Below, piece by piece: positions 18,524 to 27,019 of a DNA stretch of 64,000 nucleotides. The notes below the pieces were generated by a model, which had not been told where the DNA came from, ran no database searches, and saw only the letters and a program-made list of their open reading frames with translations. Every line of letters starts with the position of its first letter. Position 1 is the stretch's first letter. Source of the DNA: Rhizobium favelukesii. GTDB taxonomy: Bacteria; Pseudomonadota; Alphaproteobacteria; Rhizobiales; Rhizobiaceae. Both the position numbers and the translations under genes were made by a program. The stretch lies in the NCBI RefSeq assembly GCF_000577275.2, contig NZ_HG916852.1, positions 1,739,001-1,803,000 on the forward strand. Reading direction: 5' to 3'.

Positions 18524-18607
18524 TGCGGACGACGGGGCTCGAACCCGTAAGTCATTGAAGACGAGAGATTTTAAGTCTCTTGTGTATACCAGTTCCACCA
18601 CGTCCGC
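18524..18607 (-). tRNA. tRNA-Leu(TAA)
   Basis: Class II tRNA read on the minus strand. The 5' acceptor GCGGACG pairs with the 3' strand, the seven-base anticodon loop is CTTAAAA (anticodon TAA), a long variable arm is present, and the T arm is GGGTTCGAGCCC. No CCA is encoded. The gene is intact. Confidence 0.92.
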
Positions 18608-18668
18608 TTTCCTACATTCGGTGGTGAAACAGTCGGTTTCCTACTTGGTCTCCGACACGCTTTCCTAC
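18608..18668. repeat. Three TTTCCTAC direct repeats beside tRNA-Leu, possible integrase arm sites
   Basis: TTTCCTAC occurs at 18608, 18637 and 18661, starting at the very base after the tRNA 5' end and ending just before the integrase remnant. Short direct repeats between a core site and an int gene are the usual form of arm-type binding sites for tyrosine recombinases. Confidence 0.45.
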
Positions 18669-18675
18669 ACGCCTC

Positions 18676-19078
18676 CTACTCAGTGGCGTTTGTAGGAGAG
18701 CCGTTGATTAGCATCAGTTTTGACGCTGCGCCACCCTCCAGAGCCCTCAAATTATCCATGAGGTGATCCGTGGCGAGGTGGGCGTAACCGAGCGTCGTTT
18801 GGTAGGATCGATGGCCCATCTCATGACGCGCGTGAGGTCGATGCCCTTGATGACCTGGCAAGAGGCGCATGTGTGACGAGCCGTGTAGACGACCGTGTCT
18901 TCAAGCGCGGAGAGGTGCGACCGGATGCTGCGCCAGATGTCGACCATGGCCACTCGGTGATGTCAGCCCACGGGCCTTCAAGGTTCTCCTTGCGCTGCCG
19001 CTCGACGGCTTCCCATGCGCGGTTGCCAGCGGGAGCGTCCGGTCGTACATCATCTCGATCATGCCCATAAGGCAACAA
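18676..19078 (-). pseudogene. Tyrosine recombinase (phage integrase) remnant, several frameshifts
   Basis: The C-terminal catalytic domain can be pieced together only across frames: a 5' piece with ERQRKENLEGPWADITEW, then ALEDTVVYTARHTCAS (the HxxR-region His), then IKGIDLTRVMRW, and after a shift near 18830 MGHRSYQTTLGYAHLA with the second His and the Tyr nucleophile. The N-terminal arm-binding part is not found. It is a decayed integrase lying beside tRNA-Leu, which fits an element that used this tRNA as its integration site. Confidence 0.75.
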
Positions 19079-19125
19079 AAAGGGGCGCCTTAACGACGCT
19101 CCAATAGGTGAAAGGCCAGGGTGAT

Positions 19126-19305
19126 TTACGGGCCTATTCCTTGCCCGTTCCCCGCTGCAGTATTGCCATAACCGAGGTAGTACGCGACCGCGACCGCCAC
19201 CCCGGCTGTTAAGAGATATAGAACGTCAAGCCAGTTGACGCCTTGGAGAGTGGATTGCCAGAGCCCGCGCTTTGCCTCGCTCGCGTCTTTTGTCGTGCGC
19301 GTCAT
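19126..19305 (-). CDS. Small membrane protein of the prophage remnant
   Basis: 59 residues starting at the ATG at 19305, which overlaps the stop of the upstream small gene as ATGA. After a polar start (MTRTTKDASEAKRGLWQST) there is one membrane helix (WLDVLYLLTAGVAVAVAYYL) and a Gly-rich tail. The overlap with another single-helix protein suggests a coupled pair, such as a holin-type lysis pair or similar. Not recognised as a known family. Confidence 0.5.
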   Translation of the reverse strand: MTRTTKDASEAKRGLWQSTLQGVNWLDVLYLLTAGVAVAVAYYLGYGNTAAGNGQGIGP

Positions 19306-19487
19306 CCGGCGTTAGGTGCTTTGGTCGCTTCAAGGTTTACAGGTGCAGCCGGTCCGACTGGTCTTGAGAGACCGTCGACCGGATTGTGAACGCCATAACC
19401 GAAGTAGAGAGCGCTAAAGGCCAAGAGGATAACCACTGCATAGGCCATAACCCCTTGTGTTCGGTCACTATTGAAAAGGCCCTTCAT
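19302..19487 (-). CDS. Small membrane protein of the prophage remnant, coupled to the next gene
   Basis: 61 residues (MKGLFNSDRTQGVMAYAVVI...) with one N-terminal membrane helix and a short periplasmic-type tail. Its stop overlaps the start of the 59-residue gene downstream. GTGGGG lies a few bases before the ATG. A T7-type promoter-like sequence precedes it. Position between an integrase remnant and a terminase remnant suggests phage origin; role unknown. Confidence 0.5.
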   Translation of the reverse strand: MKGLFNSDRTQGVMAYAVVILLAFSALYFGYGVHNPVDGLSRPVGPAAPVNLEATKAPNAG

Positions 19488-19506
19488 TCAACAACCCCAC
19501 TGATTT

Positions 19507-19531
19507 GCTCCCATTACAGGGATAAGCATTA
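19507..19531 (-). promoter_or_regulatory. Possible single-subunit phage RNA polymerase promoter (T7-like)
   Basis: Read on the minus strand, TAAT, six bases, CCCTGTA, AT, GGGAG resembles the T7 promoter (TAAT, six bases, CACTATA, GGGAGA) apart from a two-base insertion before the initiating Gs. It lies about 20 bases upstream of the 61-residue phage-type gene. The match is partial and may be chance. Confidence 0.25.
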
Positions 19532-19668
19532 GGGAATGACGATGGAAGCCCTACACGTTCCTTCTATGGTGCATCGCAACGAGAATAGAAGGCGTGTGCC
19601 CTATGGGTCACATTATGGGCGTTAAGTAACTAATCAGTCGCCGGGTCATTTTGTGAACATTATATCAG

Positions 19669-20820
19669 CTAGTGGTTTGATCGAGACAAAAGAGTCCGAT
19701 TTAGGATTCCAATTTTTGCGCGCATATGCGACGATCTGGCATGCGCACAGGTATCACATTTGAGGTTTCCGCTGACGACCGGGTTCGTCTCAACGCAATC
19801 GTTTCGGCGGGCAGTTCGCCGCAAAAGCATGTGTGGCGGGCGAAGTTTATTTTGATGAGCGACGCGGGTCTCGGAACCGTCGCGATCATGGAGGCGACGG
19901 GCAAGTCGAAGACCTGCGTCTGGCGTTGGCAGGAGCGCTTTATGACGGAAGGCGTAGACGGCCTTTTGCGCGACAAGAGCCGGCCGCCCGGCACTGCGCC
20001 GCTTGAGCTTGACCTTGTCGACCGGGTTGTGGCCCTGACGCAGGAGCCGCCCACGCAGGAAGCCACACACTGGACTGTTCGTGCGATGGCAAAGGCTGTG
20101 GGGATTGCGGCATCCTCAGTCGTCAAGATCTGGCACGAGCATGGTCTCGCACCGCATCGGTGGCGCAGCTTCAAACTATCGAACGACAAGGCTTTCGCCG
20201 AGAAGCTTCACGATGTGGTCGGTCTCTACGTCTCGCCGCCGGCCCATGCGATTGTCCTTTCCGTCGATGAGAAAAGTCAGATCCAGGCGCTGGATAGGAC
20301 GCAGCCGGGTCTTCCCATGAAGAAGGGTCGTGCCGGCACGATGACCCATGATTACAAGCGCCACGGCACCACGACACTTTTCGCTGCCCTGAATGTTCTC
20401 GACGGCTCCGTCATCGGCCGCAACATGCAGCGCCACCGGCATCAGGAGTTCATCCGCTTCCTCAACACGATTGAGGCTCAGTTGCCGAAGGACAAGGCGG
20501 TTCACGTCATCCTGGACAACTACGCCACACACAAACAGCCCAAAGTCCGGGCCTGGTTGGCGCGGCACCCACGCTGGACCTTCCACTTCGTTCCGACATC
20601 CTGTTCCTGGTTGAACGCCGTCGAGGGGTTCTTCGCTAAGCTCACCCGGCGACGACTGAAAAACGGTGTCTTCCATTCCGTTGTTGATCTTCAGGCAGCC
20701 ATCAACCGCTTTATCAAAGAGCACAACGAACAGCCCAAGCCGTTCATCTGGAAGGCAGACCCTGACGACATCATCGCAGCCGTCAGACGAGGGCACCAAG
20801 TGTTGGAATCAATCGACTAG
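19669..20820. mobile_element. IS630-family insertion sequence
   Basis: One transposase gene flanked by imperfect terminal inverted repeats: CTAGTGGTTTGAT at 19669 and its near complement ATCAATCGACTAG at 20808-20820. Each end contains the TA dinucleotide that IS630 elements duplicate on insertion. Confidence 0.75.
19741..20820 (+). CDS. IS630-family transposase
   Basis: About 359 residues from the ATG at 19741 (an in-frame ATG at 19726 is also possible). An N-terminal HTH part includes AIMEATGKSKTCVWRWQERF. The DDE core has LSVDEKSQIQALDRTQPGLP, VHVILDNYATHKQPKVRAWL and SWLNAVEGFFAKLTRRRL, which hold the two Asp and the Glu. Its TAG stop falls inside the right inverted repeat. The gene looks complete, so the element may be active. 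It sits in the decayed prophage. Confidence 0.92.
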   Translation: MRTGITFEVSADDRVRLNAIVSAGSSPQKHVWRAKFILMSDAGLGTVAIMEATGKSKTCVWRWQERFMTEGVDGLLRDKSRPPGTAPLELDLVDRVVALTQEPPTQEATHWTVRAMAKAVGIAASSVVKIWHEHGLAPHRWRSFKLSNDKAFAEKLHDVVGLYVSPPAHAIVLSVDEKSQIQALDRTQPGLPMKKGRAGTMTHDYKRHGTTTLFAALNVLDGSVIGRNMQRHRHQEFIRFLNTIEAQLPKDKAVHVILDNYATHKQPKVRAWLARHPRWTFHFVPTSCSWLNAVEGFFAKLTRRRLKNGVFHSVVDLQAAINRFIKEHNEQPKPFIWKADPDDIIAAVRRGHQVLESID

Positions 20821-20996
20821 AGGGCTCCAATAGGTATCCCTTAGCTGTCCCTATGGTGCGCGTTTAGTTGTCCCTAGCGTCGGACCTATCGCCGGATAGA
20901 CCAAAAGACACTGATTGAGAGTAAGCGCGATTTTCGATGCGTATTGACGCCTGTTCCACACCGAACGGCGGATAGCATCGGTCGCGGTATCCGGCT

Positions 20997-22586
20997 CTAT
21001 TCGGTCGTGGAGGTCTTGGAGAAGTTGAACGGGAGCAGGTCGCCGATGTCGGCATTCTCTTCGCGCTGTGGCAACTCGGTGAGTACGTGGCGCAGCCAGA
21101 TCAGAGGGTCGACGCCACAGGCGCGGCATGTCAGCATCAGACTGTAAATCACAGCACTGGCCTTGGCTCCGTCAGCAGTGTCGCTGAACAGCCACGATTT
21201 TCTTCCGGTCGCAAAAACCCTGATGTCGCGTTCCAGGATGTTGTTATCGATCGGCATCCTGCCGTCGCTGGTGTAGCGCGTCAGATAATCCCATTGGTTC
21301 AGGGTGTAGGACACAGCATCGCCGAGCTTGGTATCCGGCACGACCTTCGGCGCGATGTTATCGAGCCACGTCTTGAGGGCGTTCAGGACAGGCAAACTGT
21401 GCTGTTGCCGGAAGCGGCGAATGCAGGCGGCCTGCGTTTCACCGGCGTCGGGCTTTATCTCTCGCGCCTGCCTCTCGATCCGGTAGAGCTGCTCGAAGAA
21501 CCTGAGCGCTTGCTCCGGCGGGCCGCCGCCATTCTTTCTTGCCTTGAGGGCTTCGACGAAGCGCCGCCTGGAGTGAGCCATGCATCCGACATGGGTTGCG
21601 CCATGCAATGTGCGCCAGGCTGTGTAGCCATCGCTCACCAATATGCCGCGGTAGTCACCAAGGAAGGTCTGCGGGTGGATCTGGCCGCGCCCGGGCTGAT
21701 AATCGAGCAGTACGATTGGCTGGTCACTGTCCTCGCCGCTGCGATAGGCCCACATGTACGATGTGCTGGTGGCCTCCTTGTCCTTTTCCTTGAGGACTTG
21801 AACCGTCGTCTCATCGCCATGAATGAGAGGCTGCGATCGCAACCGCAGTTTCAGCGCATCATAGATGCGGTGCAGATGCTTCTCGCTTGAGCCGATGACC
21901 CAGTGAGCGAGAGCGCCGCGGCTGATCGGAACACCAGCACGCTCGAATGTCTGAGCCACGCGGTAAAGCGGTGTGCCGTCGACGTATTTGTGGACGAGCG
22001 CGAAGGCTAACGTCGAGGCGGTAGCGATGCTGCCCGGCAGGGGCTGCGTCGGCATCGGTGCGATCACGACGGGTGTGTTGATCCCGGTGCGGTCGCAATG
22101 GCGGCAAGCGTACTTGAACCGCACATTCTGTAGGACCTTTGCCTTGACCTCGATATGGAGCTGCTCGGTAACAGCCTCGCCCATGCGATGCATCTGACCC
22201 TGGCAGCAGGGACAAGACTTCTGATCGTCGGGGAGGTCATATTCGACGCGCTCGCGTGGCAGGTCTTCTGGCAGAGGTCTGCGTCCACGCTTCTTTCCCG
22301 TTTGACCTTCTACCGCTGGCAGGCCGGTGTCCGGAAGCTCGACAACATCGCCTGCTTCGCTGCCATCCTCGACCGCAGCCTCTTCGGCCTCGTTGAAGAG
22401 ACGATCAATGTGCTTTTCACTGCGGGGGGCAAAGCGATGGAGTTTTGCCAGTGCAAGCTCTTCTTCCAGCTTGACGACCCGCTGCGAGAGCGCTTCCTTC
22501 TCGGCTTTGAGCGCAGCGATTTCGGCAGCATTGGCTGCCAATTGCGCCATCAGTTCTGCAATGCTCGGTTCGCCGGTGCGAGTCAT
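20997..22586 (-). CDS. tnpC: IS66 transposase TnpC
   Basis: 529 residues. An N-terminal leucine-zipper-like coiled coil (AEIAALKAEKEALSQRVVKL) is followed by a zinc-finger part (QKSCPCCQGQMHRMGEAV, then CRHCDRTG) and a DDE core with IHGDETTVQVL, DGYTAWRTLHGATHVGCMAH and NNILERDIRVFATGRKSWLF. It is the transposase subunit proper. Complete in length. Confidence 0.95.
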   Translation of the reverse strand: MTRTGEPSIAELMAQLAANAAEIAALKAEKEALSQRVVKLEEELALAKLHRFAPRSEKHIDRLFNEAEEAAVEDGSEAGDVVELPDTGLPAVEGQTGKKRGRRPLPEDLPRERVEYDLPDDQKSCPCCQGQMHRMGEAVTEQLHIEVKAKVLQNVRFKYACRHCDRTGINTPVVIAPMPTQPLPGSIATASTLAFALVHKYVDGTPLYRVAQTFERAGVPISRGALAHWVIGSSEKHLHRIYDALKLRLRSQPLIHGDETTVQVLKEKDKEATSTSYMWAYRSGEDSDQPIVLLDYQPGRGQIHPQTFLGDYRGILVSDGYTAWRTLHGATHVGCMAHSRRRFVEALKARKNGGGPPEQALRFFEQLYRIERQAREIKPDAGETQAACIRRFRQQHSLPVLNALKTWLDNIAPKVVPDTKLGDAVSYTLNQWDYLTRYTSDGRMPIDNNILERDIRVFATGRKSWLFSDTADGAKASAVIYSLMLTCRACGVDPLIWLRHVLTELPQREENADIGDLLPFNFSKTSTTE

Positions 22587-22640
22587 CAGATTCTTGAATC
22601 TGAACCGCCCAGCCGCGTCAACTGCTCAATTCGACATCCG

Positions 22641-22994
22641 TCAGCCGGCAATCTGATATTGCCGCACCGGATGGCGCACCATTGCGTCGATATCGATGCC
22701 ATCGAGGATCCAGTGAAGCTGTTCTGTCGTCAGCATGACCACCGGCACCTCGCAACGGGGCCATCTGAACCTGTCCTCGGTCAACCGCTTCAGGACCATC
22801 ACAAAACCGGAACGATCAAAAAACAGCAGCTTCATTCGGTCACGCCGGCGATTGCAGAAGGCAAAAACCGCAGGCGCAAACGGATCCAGCGCCATCGTCT
22901 CCTGGACCAGGACCGCCAGGCTGTTGATGCCCGCGCGGAAGTCGATCGGTTCGCGATGCAGGTAAACCTTGAGATCACCGCCCAGTCTGAACAT
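22641..22994 (-). CDS. tnpB: IS66 accessory protein TnpB
   Basis: 117 residues (MFRLGGDLKVYLHREPIDFR...), with the family core AVFAFCNRRRDRMKLLFFDR and RLTEDRFRWPR. It overlaps the end of tnpA by 20 bases. Needed with TnpA and TnpC for IS66 transposition. Confidence 0.95.
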   Translation of the reverse strand: MFRLGGDLKVYLHREPIDFRAGINSLAVLVQETMALDPFAPAVFAFCNRRRDRMKLLFFDRSGFVMVLKRLTEDRFRWPRCEVPVVMLTTEQLHWILDGIDIDAMVRHPVRQYQIAG

Positions 22995-23394
22995 GACCCA
23001 GCGCTCCTATGATTGCTTCCAGCACTTCCACACCGGCGCACTCGACGGTCAGGCTGACCCCGTTCGGCAGGAGTGCGCTCACCTTGGATGCGGGAAGGCA
23101 CTGGCTCAATGGCTTGGTCTTCTTCAGATCGCCAGCAGAACCCGAGTGCATATCCGGAGCAATCTGAACCGGAACGAACGCCGAGGCCAAAGGCAATTGA
23201 CGCTCCGCTCTGGACTTCTTCATCCACTTCCGGACGAGATTCGCATTGACGCCGTGCTCCAGCGCCAGCCGCGAGACCGAAACGCCGGGTTCTAAGCACG
23301 CCGCGACAAGCTGATCTCTCGACGCAGGGTCATATCGACGGCGGCCGTCGCGACCAACAAGCCGTACCTGCAGTTTAGGAGCATCTTCATCCAT
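22975..23394 (-). CDS. tnpA: IS66 accessory protein TnpA (HTH)
   Basis: 139 residues. The N-terminal half is an HTH of the transposase-8 type (GVSVSRLALEHGVNANLVRK, then WMKK). It is the first gene of the element, about 85 bases from the right inverted repeat. Confidence 0.92.
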   Translation of the reverse strand: MDEDAPKLQVRLVGRDGRRRYDPASRDQLVAACLEPGVSVSRLALEHGVNANLVRKWMKKSRAERQLPLASAFVPVQIAPDMHSGSAGDLKKTKPLSQCLPASKVSALLPNGVSLTVECAGVEVLEAIIGALGHVQTGR

Positions 23395-23542
23395 GATTTG
23401 GTGTCCACCTATTTTTTGGTGGACGCTTCATGCCTCACAGCACTCCGCTACAGAAGGCGCACAGAAATTAGCGCTTATGATTGAGAGGGACATGAATGAA
23501 CATTCCCGCCCTTCATTTCCCATTGGAGCGCCTTTAGCGCCC

Positions 23543-24081
23543 CTACCCGTGGCCCCGTGCAGCGCCCACATCGGTCAGATAGAGAACTCCATGGAGCATC
23601 TTAACGACAGCCCACGAGGTTTCGTCCTTACAACGACCGGAGGGGTCCACGTACATGGCCGTGCCTTCGTAGTCGAGGAAGTCCTTGTCGTGGAAGATCG
23701 GGCGATGCCAGCCAGCGGTCACCCGCAAGGCCAACCAATCGGCAGCTTCTCGATGACCTGATCGGGACCGGAGCCCCGGACGATTTCACGAGGAGCCTTC
23801 TTCGGGTTCAGGCCCATCACGATCAGATCGCTGAGCTTGAGCGGGAACCTGTCTTTGTCCGACAGGCTGGTGTCCAGCATGAACTGGAGCGAGAAGCGAT
23901 CGATCGGATCAACCTTGAGCCGCGCAGCGATCTTGTCATGGATTGCTTCATGGCTGGCCTTCGTCCACAGGCGGATGGTCTTGAGGGCGTCCCAGTCGTT
24001 CTCCCCGAGCAAGGTCCCGTAGTCCATCCAAGCGTTGTGCATGGGATGTCGCGGTCGCCGCATACGCGACCGGCAGGCCAT
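23543..24081 (-). pseudogene. T7-type phage terminase large subunit remnant, frameshifted
   Basis: Two overlapping frames give consecutive pieces of a T7-like large terminase (DNA maturase B). The first (about 23719-24081) holds RFSLQFMLDTSLSDKDRFPL, LSDLIVMGLNPKKAPREIV and SGPDQVIEKLP. After a shift near 23725 comes HRPIFHDKDFLDYEGTAMYV and the nuclease-domain start VDPSGRCKDETSWAVVKMLH. The N-terminal ATPase and the rest of the nuclease are missing. It shows that a podovirus-like prophage once lay here. Confidence 0.7.
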
Positions 24082-24225
24082 GCAGGGTGCAGCCTTCCCG
24101 TATCAGACCTTCACGCTTGAGTTTGGTCAGGTAATCGTTTCGCCAGGTGAGGACCGCGCACGTCTGTCCTCGCGTAACTGCAGATGTCTGTTAAATTGCT
24201 CTGTCGATTACCAATTATGGGCAGT
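24082..24225. other. Debris at the right edge of the prophage remnant
   Basis: No gene supported. The minus strand contains a short open stretch (LTWRNDYLTKLKREGLIREG) that could be the tail of another phage gene. Confidence 0.3.
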
Positions 24226-25080
24226 TTACCGCCATATATTGAAATGCTGCTGCATGTACTCGATGCACCGGCGATTGGCCTCAGCACGGTTCGCACCCTC
24301 GATGGTGGCGAGGTATAGTGAGGCGACATCGTGTGCAGCGGTCGTCCGTGGTTCTTCCAGCCCGGCAGGAAGCCAGATCGGGATACCTTTCAGCGCGAGC
24401 ATGCCGGACAACCAAACATCGTCGACTGCCCATATGACATCAGGAATGTCATATGCGATATCATCGAAAAACTCGGGACGCACGACGGCACCACCGAGCC
24501 CCTGAAGTACGTCCACATAGCCGCCTTCCGCAACCAAGCTTGGCATCGGTTTCGGCCGATCCAAACGCAACACTATGGAAGCGAACTTATGTCGTATTCG
24601 GCGGACGCGGAGCGAAAGATCTATTTTCCGCCTACGCATTGCTTTCGGCACAAAGGCGGAAGGTCTCGCGATATTGGTTGGCACGTCCTTGCCGATCAAG
24701 GCTACGCACTCCGCCGGTCGCTCATCCTGTGCCGCGAACAACTGAGCGGCCCAATTAGGCGAGAACACCTTGTCGTCGTCACAAAATAGGATCTGCGCTT
24801 TTTTCCCACGCAGATCGCGCGCAGCAAACAGCACCTTAGACGCAGGCCCCATATCTTCTTCGGGCCGAACTATCGTGATCCCGGCGGGTACAGATGGAAG
24901 AGACCCGTCGTAGTCGGGAAATCGTCGATATCGTTTGGGAACGTAGAGCCGGATTTCATCCACTGCACCGTTCTGCTTTATGAGGCTGTTAAGCGTCGGC
25001 GCAAGCTTAGCGAAACGCGGAGGGATCGTGGAGAGCGAGATGATGCGCAATGTCGTGGGCTCGGCGGAACTATAAAGCAT
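24226..25080 (-). CDS. Glycosyltransferase-like protein (GT2-type fold)
   Basis: 284 residues from the ATG at 25080; a GTG seven codons upstream (25101) with a GGA-type leader is a possible alternative start. LRIISLSTIPPRFAKLAPTL opens a nucleotide-diphospho-sugar transferase-type fold, and QILFCDDDKVFSPNW carries a DDD motif in the place of the metal-binding DxD. ALIGKDVPTNIA and IPDVIWAVDDVWLSGMLALK resemble family members seen in rhizobial polysaccharide or unknown gene clusters. Substrate unknown. It lies at the edge of the prophage remnant and may be chromosomal. Confidence 0.6.
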   Translation of the reverse strand: MLYSSAEPTTLRIISLSTIPPRFAKLAPTLNSLIKQNGAVDEIRLYVPKRYRRFPDYDGSLPSVPAGITIVRPEEDMGPASKVLFAARDLRGKKAQILFCDDDKVFSPNWAAQLFAAQDERPAECVALIGKDVPTNIARPSAFVPKAMRRRKIDLSLRVRRIRHKFASIVLRLDRPKPMPSLVAEGGYVDVLQGLGGAVVRPEFFDDIAYDIPDVIWAVDDVWLSGMLALKGIPIWLPAGLEEPRTTAAHDVASLYLATIEGANRAEANRRCIEYMQQHFNIWR

Positions 25081-25221
25081 TGACGGGAGGTTGTGCGGCA
25101 CTGTGCCATTCCGAGTTGAGTTAAGTCAACCAAGACCGAACCAATGAGCGTGAATGGGCGGCAGGCATGCAGCCCACTCCATCTACGACTGCGGCCATTC
25201 AGTCAAGAGCAGGCGGCTGTG

Positions 25222-25590
25222 TCATATCTGCGAGATGCTCGCTGCAGATTTTGCGAACCGGACTTTATTCAGCACGCAGCCTACCAAAACTCCCACGGAT
25301 GCACCAAGGATTTTGACGAGCGCGTCGTGCAGGCGCGCGTGGCGCGTCGGGGATAAATATTGCAGGTACTCAATTGCCAATGCGCCGAGGAACAAGAGAA
25401 TGGCGACCGCGAGCCAATGCCGCGGATAGGCGACCGCGAACATGAAGCCGACCAACGAATAGGCCAGCGCGCGGTCGAGATTGACCGAGGTCACGGTATG
25501 CGGCCGCAGCCCGATCGGCGACAGCGTGGCGAAAATAATGGCCGCGAGAAGCAGCCAGGCACCTGGCCTTGCAAATTTACTTGAGATCAT
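25222..25590 (-). CDS. VanZ-like family membrane protein
   Basis: 122 residues with four hydrophobic helices (LLLAAIIFATLSPIGLRP, LAYSLVGFMFAVAYP, LAVAILLFLGALAIEYLQYL, ILGASVGVLVGCVL). The pattern and the ALAIEYLQ motif fit VanZ-like proteins, which are widespread small integral membrane proteins of uncertain role. Its start region is about 140 bp from the divergent ilvA. Confidence 0.75.
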   Translation of the reverse strand: MISSKFARPGAWLLLAAIIFATLSPIGLRPHTVTSVNLDRALAYSLVGFMFAVAYPRHWLAVAILLFLGALAIEYLQYLSPTRHARLHDALVKILGASVGVLVGCVLNKVRFAKSAASISQI

Positions 25591-25732
25591 CGGGGCGATG
25601 TAGCTCCGTCGCGAGCGAATTGATAGCGCACAATTGCGTTATCACACCAGCTTTGGAAGCTGGCGGATATGGGCTTTCTCGCTCCGCCCACTTGTGCGAT
25701 AGCGAAGGTGAAACAGGAATGGACGAACGACC

Positions 25733-26983
25733 GTGACCAGACAGGATGTCGAGAGCGCCGAGGCGGCCATGCGCAGCCTCTTTCCAGCAACGCCACTGCA
25801 GCTGAACGAGCACCTGTCGGCGCGTTATGGCGCCGACATCTGGCTGAAGCGCGAAGATCTTTCGCCCGTGCGCTCCTACAAGATTCGCGGCGCCTTCAAT
25901 TTCTTCCGCAAGGCGATCGCCGAGGGTGCCGGCGGCAAGACCTTCGTCTGTGCCTCGGCCGGCAATCATGCCCAGGGCTTTGCCTTTGTCTGCCGCTATT
26001 TCGGTGTGCCTGGTGTTGTCTTCATGCCGGTGACGACGCCGCAGCAGAAGATCGACAAGACTCGCATTTTCGGTGCGGAGTTCATCACCATCAAGCTGAC
26101 GGGCGACTTCTTCGATCAATGTTACCAGGCCGCGCGCGATCACGTCGAGGCGATCGACGGTGTGATGGTGCCGCCTTTCGACCATGCGGATATCATCGAA
26201 GGCCAGGCGACGGTTGCTGCCGAAATCCTGCAGCAGCTGCCCGAGGGAACGGTACCTGATATGGTCGTCATGCCGGTGGGAGGCGGCGGCCTCGCGGCTG
26301 GCATCACCGGCTATCTCGATGGCGTTGTGCCGACGTCCGGGTTCATCTTCACGGAACCGGCCGGAGCGCCGAGCCTGAAGCGAAGCATCGAGGCAGGGCG
26401 CCTGGTGACGCTCACCAAGGTTGACAATTTCGTCGACGGCGCGGCCGTGGCGAGGATCGGGGAGCTGAACTTCGCCGCCTTGGAAACATTCCCGACCGAG
26501 CAGGTCATGCTGATGCCGGAAAACGCGATTTGCGTGACTATCGGCGAGATGCTGAACGTGGAGGGAGTCGTCCTTGAGCCGGCAGGGGCATTGTCGCTGA
26601 CCGCGATCGCCGCGATGGATCCGGAAGTGCTGAGAGGCAAGACTGTCATAGCAGTCGTTTCTGGAGGCAACTTCGATTTCGAACGCCTTCCAGACGTCAA
26701 GGAGCGCGCCATGCGCTATGCCGGCTTGAAGAAGTACTTCATCCTGCGGATGCCGCAGCGACCGGGGGCTTTGCGCGACTTTCTGAACCTGCTTGGCCCG
26801 GACGACGATATCGCACGTTTCGAGTATCTGAAGAAGACGGCTCGCAATTTCGGCTCGGTGCTGATCGGCATCGAATCCAAGGCACCTGAAAATTTCGCGC
26901 AACTCGTCGCGAATTTCGAGAATGCTGCCATCGGCTTCGAGGACATCACCGAAAACGAGATCCTCGCAAACCTCATCATTTAA
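25733..26983 (+). CDS. ilvA: Threonine ammonia-lyase (threonine deaminase)
   Basis: 416 residues starting with GTG at 25733. PLP enzyme of fold II: the Schiff-base Lys is in SPVRSYKIRGAFNFF, the phosphate loop is SAGNHAQG, and a glycine loop PVGGGGLAAGI follows. The C-terminal part (KKYFILRMPQRPGALRDFLN) is a single ACT-like regulatory domain. It converts threonine to 2-oxobutanoate, the first step of isoleucine synthesis, and would be inhibited by isoleucine through that domain. Length matches the rhizobial form. Confidence 0.94.
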   Translation: MTRQDVESAEAAMRSLFPATPLQLNEHLSARYGADIWLKREDLSPVRSYKIRGAFNFFRKAIAEGAGGKTFVCASAGNHAQGFAFVCRYFGVPGVVFMPVTTPQQKIDKTRIFGAEFITIKLTGDFFDQCYQAARDHVEAIDGVMVPPFDHADIIEGQATVAAEILQQLPEGTVPDMVVMPVGGGGLAAGITGYLDGVVPTSGFIFTEPAGAPSLKRSIEAGRLVTLTKVDNFVDGAAVARIGELNFAALETFPTEQVMLMPENAICVTIGEMLNVEGVVLEPAGALSLTAIAAMDPEVLRGKTVIAVVSGGNFDFERLPDVKERAMRYAGLKKYFILRMPQRPGALRDFLNLLGPDDDIARFEYLKKTARNFGSVLIGIESKAPENFAQLVANFENAAIGFEDITENEILANLII

Positions 26984-27019
26984 CTTTTCCGGTACGAGTT
27001 GCCATGATAAAGGCGGAGT

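Larger units (their letters stand above)
20921..23478. mobile_element. IS66-family insertion sequence with 8-bp target duplication
   Basis: The 2558-bp element ends in GTAAGCGC at the left and in the complement of ATAAGCGC at the right, with similar bases for about 20 positions inside. GATTGAGA flanks it on both sides (20913-20920 and 23479-23486), the eight-base duplication expected of IS66. It carries the standard tnpA, tnpB and tnpC, all on the minus strand. Confidence 0.9.

Noticed and set aside
18317..18601. Minus-strand frame of 94 codons over tRNA-Leu
   Set aside because: Translation of the tRNA and its partial copy; not a protein gene.
19098..20836. 12-bp direct repeat GCTCCAATAGGT on both sides of the IS630 element
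   Set aside because: It does not abut the element ends, IS630 duplicates only TA, and many 12-mers repeat by chance in 64 kb.
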